This document shows positions 33,397-37,640 of a stretch of 37,640 nt of DNA, in pieces. Origin of the DNA: DATLED01 sp035525495. Its GTDB lineage: Bacteria > Actinomycetota > Acidimicrobiia > Acidimicrobiales > CADCTF01. The stretch is from assembly GCA_035525495.1 (NCBI GenBank), contig DATLED010000093.1, positions 1 to 37,640 on the forward strand, written 5' to 3'. Made by a program: the position numbers and the translations under genes. How positions within the stretch are numbered: the first letter of the stretch is position 1; each line of letters begins with the position of its first letter. The notes beneath the pieces are model-generated. The model ran no database searches, had not been told where the DNA came from, and worked only from the letters and a program-made list of their open reading frames with translations.

Positions 33397-34674
33397 ATGG
33401 CCTGGGATTTCTCCACTGAGCCGGAGTTCCAGAAGAAGCTCGACTGGGTCGAGGAGTTCTGCCGCGAGGAGGTCGAGCCCCTCAACTACGTCTTCCCGTA
33501 CGCCATCCGCTCGCCGCAGCCGAAGGTGCGCGAGATCGTCCGCAAGCTCCAGGACGAGGTCAAGGCGCAGGGCCTCTGGGCGATCTTCCTCGACGAGGAG
33601 CTCGGCGGCCCGGGCTACGGCCAGCTCAAGCTCGGCCTCCTCAACGAGATCCTCGGTCGCTACCCAGCCGCGCCCCAGATGTTCGGCGCGGCTGCGCCCG
33701 ACACGGGGAACATGGAGATGCTCGCCGCCTACGGCACCGAGGAGCAGAAGGAGCGTTGGCTCAAGCCGATGCTCAACCAGGAGATGTGGTCGGCGTACTC
33801 CATGACCGAGCCCCAGGGGGGCTCCGACCCCAACCTCTTCCGCACCCACGCGCAGAAGGACGGTGACGAGTGGGTCATCAACGGCGAGAAGTGGTTCACG
33901 AGCGCCGGTCGCGTCGCCGACATCCTCTTCGTCATGTGCACGAACGGCATGTTCGTCGTGCCCCGCAACACCCCCGGCGTCGAGATCCAGCCCGAGCCGC
34001 GGAACCACAACCACATCATCTACAAGGACGTCCGCATCCCCCTCGACCACCTGCTCGGTCCGGAGGACGGCGCCAAGGTGCTGGCCCAGCGTCGCCTCGG
34101 CGGCGGCCGAATCCACCACGCCATGCGGACGATCGCCCAGTGCAAGCTCGCCTTCGACATGATGTGCGAGCGTGCGCTCTCCCGCGAGTCGCACGGCAAG
34201 ATCATCGCCGACCACCAGATGGTGCAGGAGAAGATCGCTGATTCCTATGCCGCCATCCGGATGCTCCGACTGTTCGTCCTCGAGACGGCGTGGAAGATCG
34301 ACAACACATCGACCCAGGAGACCCGTACCGACATCGCCGCCGTGAAGTACACGATGGCCAAGGTGCTTCGCGAGGTGTCGTTCAACGCGCTGCACATCAT
34401 GGGCTCGCTCGGCACGACCGATCTCACGCCGCTGCAGGCGATGTACGCCGGCGCGCCGACGATGGGCATCGCCGACGGCGTCGACGAGGTCCACAAGGCG
34501 ACGGTGGCTCGGAACGTGCTCAAGAACTATCGACCCCACGAGGGCTACTGGCCGACCGAGTACTACCCGGCCAAGCGCAAGGCGGCGCAGGAGAAGTGGG
34601 CGCCCCGCCTCGAAGCCGATCCCGAGCTCAAGGCCATCGCCGACGGCTACGCGAAGTACCTGGCCAACCGCTGA
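33397..34674 (+). CDS. Acyl-CoA dehydrogenase
   Basis: 425 residues, full length. Start ATG with GAGAGG 7 bases upstream. Three-part acyl-CoA dehydrogenase layout: helical N-domain (1-130), beta middle domain with the FAD/substrate motif YSMTEPQGGSDP and WVINGEKWFTSAG, and helical C-domain with RRLGGGRIHHAMRTI and MGSLGTTDLTPLQ, ending in ADGVDEVHKATVARNVLK. The ADG-(P/V)-DEVH C-terminal signature places it nearer the ACAD10/11-like and FadE-type branch than the short/medium-chain enzymes. It oxidises an acyl-CoA to the enoyl-CoA, passing electrons to ETF; chain length cannot be told. Monocistronic or followed by the cupin gene after a 181-bp gap. Confidence 0.93.
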   Translation: MAWDFSTEPEFQKKLDWVEEFCREEVEPLNYVFPYAIRSPQPKVREIVRKLQDEVKAQGLWAIFLDEELGGPGYGQLKLGLLNEILGRYPAAPQMFGAAAPDTGNMEMLAAYGTEEQKERWLKPMLNQEMWSAYSMTEPQGGSDPNLFRTHAQKDGDEWVINGEKWFTSAGRVADILFVMCTNGMFVVPRNTPGVEIQPEPRNHNHIIYKDVRIPLDHLLGPEDGAKVLAQRRLGGGRIHHAMRTIAQCKLAFDMMCERALSRESHGKIIADHQMVQEKIADSYAAIRMLRLFVLETAWKIDNTSTQETRTDIAAVKYTMAKVLREVSFNALHIMGSLGTTDLTPLQAMYAGAPTMGIADGVDEVHKATVARNVLKNYRPHEGYWPTEYYPAKRKAAQEKWAPRLEADPELKAIADGYAKYLANR

Positions 34675-34701
34675 CGCGGCAGATGGCCGCGCCGGCCTGA
34701 C

Positions 34702-34716
34702 CCGACCCGGGGTCGG
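34702..34716 (+). terminator. GC hairpin after acyl-CoA dehydrogenase
   Basis: CCGACC-CGG-GGTCGG is a perfect 6-bp stem with a 3-base loop, 27 bases after the stop and without a U-tract. It is followed by the larger repeat family at 34715-34786. Confidence 0.4.
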
Positions 34717-34786
34717 CGCATCGGGCAGACGCCCCATCGAAGGCGTAGGCGAACCCCACGCCGATGCGCCATCTGTCCGATGCGCA
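34715..34786. repeat. Inverted/direct repeat cluster around GCATCGG/CCGATGC
   Basis: GGCGCATCGGGCAGAC (34715-34730) is matched in inverted orientation at 34771-34786 with 13 of 16 bases. A second inverted copy of its first ten bases, CCGATGCGCC, lies at 34761-34770. One left arm can therefore pair with either of two right arms, giving mutually exclusive hairpins. Confidence 0.45.
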
Positions 34787-34855
34787 ACGATCGACCGCGG
34801 CGGATCATGCGTGGTGTCGGGAACGATCCCGACCACGTCCATGAGGAGAAACACC

Positions 34856-35227
34856 GTGCGCACTCCGCTCCTGGAGATCCCGCTCGAGATGAAGGTCGAA
34901 GGCATCGAGACACGAGGGGTGACGTGGGGCGAGCAGCTCGTCCGCCACATCGACCTGCCCGCAGGTGTCGACTTCACGCCCCTGTTCAAGGGGCTCCCCG
35001 GCGACCTCTGCCAGTGCCCGCACTGGGGGATGGTCCTTGCCGGATCGATCCATCTGCGCTTCGCCGATGGGTCCGAGGAGGTCAGCCGCGCGGGCGACGC
35101 CTTCTACTGGCCTGGCGGGCACACCGGATGGACCGACGAGGGTGTGACCTTCCTCGAGCTGAGCCCTGCGGACGAGCTGGCGCCGGTGCTCGAGCACTTG
35201 GCGGCCCAGATGTCGGCGCCGGCCTGA
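34856..35227 (+). CDS. Small single-domain cupin protein
   Basis: 123 residues from a GTG at 34856 with GAGGAG 8 bases upstream. Cupin beta-barrel pattern: LCQCPHWGMVLAGSIHLRF (motif 1 region) and VSRAGDAFYWPGGHTGW (motif 2 region with PGGHTGW). The usual metal-binding HxH/E set is only partly present (His in PHWG and GGHTGW), so it may bind a small ligand or metal weakly. Function unknown; 46 bp before the next methyltransferase, so the two are likely co-transcribed. Confidence 0.75.
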   Translation: MRTPLLEIPLEMKVEGIETRGVTWGEQLVRHIDLPAGVDFTPLFKGLPGDLCQCPHWGMVLAGSIHLRFADGSEEVSRAGDAFYWPGGHTGWTDEGVTFLELSPADELAPVLEHLAAQMSAPA

Positions 35228-35273
35228 CCTCGACCGGTACGGTCGCGCCGGTGGCGGAACCGGAGGAGCGCAG

Positions 35274-36086
35274 ATGAGCTCGGCATGGGTGGACTCGATG
35301 CCCTCGGCGTACGAGCGGTGGTTGGTACCGGCCCTGTTTCAGCCGTTCGCCGTCGATCTGGCCCGCCGGGTCGCGGCGCTCCATCCCCGACGTGTGCTGG
35401 AGCTCGCGGCCGGGAGTGGGGCGCTGACCCGCGAGCTCCTCGCCGCTCTGCCGGACGGCACGGAGGTGATGGCGACGGACCTCAACGACGCGATGGTCGA
35501 CCTCGGTCGGGCGCAGGCGCCGGGCGCGACCTGGCGTCAAGCGGACGCCATGGCGTTGCCGTTCGATGCCGGCCAGTTCGACGTCGTCGCCTGCCAGTTC
35601 GGCGCCATGTTCTTCCCGGACAAGCCGGCCGCCTTCGCCGAGTCGCGGCGGGTGCTGGATGCCGACGGGTCGTTCGTCCAGAACGTGTGGGGCCCCCTCG
35701 AACGACACGCGTTCGAAGCTTCGCTGGTGCGGGCCCTCGGGGCCGTGTTTCCCGAGGACCCGCCGACGTTCATGCAAACCGGCCCCCACGGCTACGCCGA
35801 CCTCGCGCTCGTCACGGCGGATCTGCACGAGGGGGGCTTCGACGACGTGGTGTCGGAGGCGCTGACGCTCGAGGGTCATGGCGAGTCGGCGGCCGGATTG
35901 GCCGAGGGCTACTGCCTTGGTTCACCGCTCCGATTCGAGATCGAGCGACGGGCCGCCCTCGACGTGACCCTGACCAGAGTCGCCGAGGCGATGACGAACG
36001 ATCTCGGCGACGGCGACGTCGCCGGCTCGATGGTGGCCCACGTCCTTGTCGCTCGCGGAGTCAGAACAGGCGACCGGCCCAGCTGA
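35274..36086 (+). CDS. Class I SAM-dependent methyltransferase (UbiE-like)
   Basis: 270 residues. Start ATG with GGAGGAGCG upstream. Motif I VLELAAGSGA (41-50), motif II MATDLNDAM, and QADAMALPFDAGQFDVVACQ as the motif III/IV region, then ESRRVLDADGSFVQNVWGP; this is the Methyltransf_11/UbiE pattern. The C-terminal third varies as the substrate side. Substrate unknown. The last 26 bases overlap the convergent small membrane protein gene. Confidence 0.88.
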   Translation: MSSAWVDSMPSAYERWLVPALFQPFAVDLARRVAALHPRRVLELAAGSGALTRELLAALPDGTEVMATDLNDAMVDLGRAQAPGATWRQADAMALPFDAGQFDVVACQFGAMFFPDKPAAFAESRRVLDADGSFVQNVWGPLERHAFEASLVRALGAVFPEDPPTFMQTGPHGYADLALVTADLHEGGFDDVVSEALTLEGHGESAAGLAEGYCLGSPLRFEIERRAALDVTLTRVAEAMTNDLGDGDVAGSMVAHVLVARGVRTGDRPS

Positions 36087-36375
36087 CGACAACACCGGCG
36101 AGCACGACCGCGCCGAGGAGGCGACGAAAGAGGCTCTCGCCCCAACCGATCTCACCGACAGCCCACCACGCCAAGGCCAACGCGCCGACGATCGAGACGA
36201 TCGTGCCCATGGTGCCGCGCGGGTGTAGCGCCAGCCGCGCCGCCGTCGCCGCCAGGTAGATCCCCAGCGGCACGTTCGGCAGCTGCGCGATGACGACGTC
36301 ACCCGACTTCGGGTTCCGGAAGATCCGGTCGAAGAGGCTGGGGCTCGGGCTCACTGCCGGACATGATGGCTCCAT
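36061..36375 (-). CDS. Small membrane protein, function unknown
   Basis: 104 residues from ATG 36375; a GTG at 36354 (MSPSPSLFDRIFRNP) is an equally plausible start, and neither has a strong ribosome-binding site. After a polar N-terminus (FDRIFRNPKSGDVVIAQLPN), three hydrophobic stretches follow: VPLGIYLAATAARLAL, TIVSIVGALALAWWAVGEI and LLGAVVLAGVVVSW. It fits a small inner-membrane protein. It overlaps the preceding methyltransferase by 26 bases at its 3' end, and its ATG shares bases with the ATG of the opposite-strand pseudogene. Confidence 0.65.
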   Translation of the reverse strand: MEPSCPAVSPSPSLFDRIFRNPKSGDVVIAQLPNVPLGIYLAATAARLALHPRGTMGTIVSIVGALALAWWAVGEIGWGESLFRRLLGAVVLAGVVVSWAGRLF

Positions 36376-36689
36376 GACGACGACGGTGATGCCGGCGGCC
36401 TTCCTCGGCCACGGCAGCCCGATGAACGCGCTCACCGAGAACCGTTACACCGACGAGCTGTGCGCCGTCGAGTACCCGACGCGGGGTGACGCCGGACGTC
36501 GCCGCGGGTCTCGCCGACGCCGCCGGATCACCGGCCGACGTGCTCGTGGACGGGTACGCGTACGGCTCGCTGTCGATCAGCGCCTACACCATCGGTTGCG
36601 ATGCGGTGCTGACCGTGCCCATCGAGGGCGGCGGAGCGGCACCGCTTCCCGACCCCGCCGACGTCCCGCCGGAGGCGACGAACACTTGA
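36374..36689 (+). pseudogene. Remnant of DODA/LigB-type extradiol dioxygenase
   Basis: The first frame (ATG 36374) reads MTTTVMPAAFLGHGSPMNAL followed by TENRYTDE, the N-terminus of the YgiD/DODA family, with its first metal-ligand His. It jumps to LCAVEYPTRGD, which matches a segment normally about 30 residues further on. The frame then fails near 36480-36490, and the +1 frame from 36486 continues with VLVDGYAYGSLSISAYTIG, which matches the family's extreme C-terminus (VEG-x-x-x-GSLSM), and a short tail to 36689. About 160 internal residues, including the other active-site residues, are missing. It cannot be a working dioxygenase. Confidence 0.75.
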
Positions 36690-36699
36690 CCGCGATGGA

Positions 36700-37506
36700 T
36701 CAGCTCGCCATCGCGAGCCGAAGCGCGCCGCGGGGGTACGTCGTCGAGTGTTGGCCGTCGGGGGTGGTGATGGTGAGGGTGCCGTCTGCTGCGAGGTCCT
36801 GACGCCATCGTCGCCGGTGGTGCCGGTGGTGTCCTGGTGGTCGAGGAACCATTGGCACAGGTCGACGAGGGCGTCGGCCCGTCGTTCCGAGGCGGTGCGG
36901 ACCCCGGTGGCTTCGTCGTCGTCGGTGGATGCGACTCGCAGGGCGGTTTCGACGACGGTGGCCGACTCGGGGTCGAGCGATCCGGAGAGCTCGGCCCGCC
37001 CGCCGAAGGTGCGCGACAGGTGCAGTGATCGCTCGGGGTCGAGTGGTTCGCGGCGGTCGATGAGCGCGTCGGCGCGGGCGCGCCAGGCCTGCATGACGAG
37101 CGCGGTCTCGCGCACGGACAGTCCGACGAGGGTCGGGACGAGCTCGGCGTGGTGTTCGGCGAACAGCTCCGAGTGGCGTTCGCTGACGTTGGCCAACGAC
37201 GGCCTGGACCTGGCCGCCGCTCAGGCGGCCGTCGAGCCACGCGTCGCCCAACGCGGGGGCGTTGGCGACGCAGCGAGCGGCGCGAACCAACGCAACTGCG
37301 GCGCCGGCGGTGAGGCCTTGTTGGCGGAGCCACGCAACGGCTGACGACGCGTGGTCGAGCTCCCACAGCCCGGAGGCGTCGAAGGCGCCGACGCCGATCG
37401 CCAACCGGGCTTCGAACCGTTCGCGAAGACGGAGCGCTTCGACGAGGGTGGCGTTGTGCGACGGCGGTTCCATCGCCTCGATCGCTCCCACCAATGCCTC
37501 GAACAT
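36700..37506 (-). pseudogene. Degraded DUF222-HNH endonuclease gene
   Basis: It starts at ATG 37506 with a strong GAGGAGGGG ribosome-binding site and a normal DUF222 N-terminus (LRLRERFEARLAIGVGAFDA, AWLRQQGLTAG, GRLSGGQVQAVV). At 37195-37196 one extra T on the coding strand shifts the frame. The next frame resumes exactly (ANVSERHSELFAEHHAELVP) through SLHLSRTFGGRAELSGSL and RRADALVDLCQWFLDHQD. Near 36810 the original frame returns with WRQDLAADGTLTITTPDG, the segment that normally follows the HNH motif. The CxxC/His-rich HNH core (about 110 residues) is absent. Such DUF222-HNH genes are common, often multicopy, in actinobacteria; this copy is inactive. Confidence 0.8.
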
Positions 37507-37640
37507 GTGTTCCCCTCCTCAACCTTGTGTGGATGGTCGAGGCGGGCGTGGGCGGGTGTTGGTGCTGGTGGGGTCGGGTGGAGGTGGCCCTGGCCGCCGA
37601 CGCGGAAGACGCGCACGCGGGGCGGCTCCCTTTTAGGTTC

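Overview
The window is high-GC DNA with strong G/C preference at third codon positions, many GTG/TTG starts and Ser/Thr-rich secreted proteins. The gene content (tetratricopeptide-type LuxR regulators, a BTAD/SARP ATPase regulator, a DUF222-HNH gene, a TIGR03086/mycothiol-type protein, an Eis-like acetyltransferase, an acyl-CoA dehydrogenase) points to an actinobacterium. The style of the secreted proteins and LuxR regulators suggests Acidimicrobiia, but this is inference without a search. No rRNA, tRNA, CRISPR array, insertion sequence, phage gene or replication origin was seen. Coding density is high; the longest gene-free gap is about 273 bp (20571-20843).

Layout. 1-7105: the left-edge start of an unidentified gene, then exported proteins: a sortase-like anchored surface protein, a cupredoxin lipoprotein and a 1415-residue beta-propeller/ASH-repeat protein, closed by a small conserved protein. 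7170-13340: a leftward block (methyltransferase, TPR-LuxR regulator, SDR) divergent from a soluble hybrid histidine kinase. 13381-16784: a winged-helix methyltransferase divergent from a tightly overlapping three-gene cassette (SnoaL-like protein, APH-fold phosphotransferase, methyltransferase), followed by a large convergent BTAD/AAA regulator (16800-19925). 20016-24177: a TIGR03086 protein, a second TPR-LuxR regulator paralogous to the first, and a secreted Asp-box propeller protein.

24257-27915: a two-subunit ABC exporter operon. Its first subunit is cut by one in-frame TGA exactly between membrane domain and ATPase. Divergent from it, 28074-33279 is a rightward operon with the signature of non-phosphorylating L-fucose oxidation: aldo/keto reductase (L-fucose dehydrogenase type), L-fuconate dehydratase (very clear) and SDR (2-keto-3-deoxy-L-fuconate dehydrogenase type). 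It is led by a solute-binding-protein homologue without signal peptide and ends with an Eis-like acetyltransferase. 33397-36375: acyl-CoA dehydrogenase, cupin, methyltransferase and a small membrane protein.

36374-37506 holds two decayed genes side by side: a DODA/LigB-type extradiol dioxygenase reduced to its two ends, and a DUF222-HNH gene with a one-base frameshift and loss of its HNH core. No established defence or mobile system is visible. The most unusual items are the TGA-split transporter, the apparently cytosolic binding protein in the fucose operon, the compact modification cassette, and several perfect inverted repeats in promoter-like positions.
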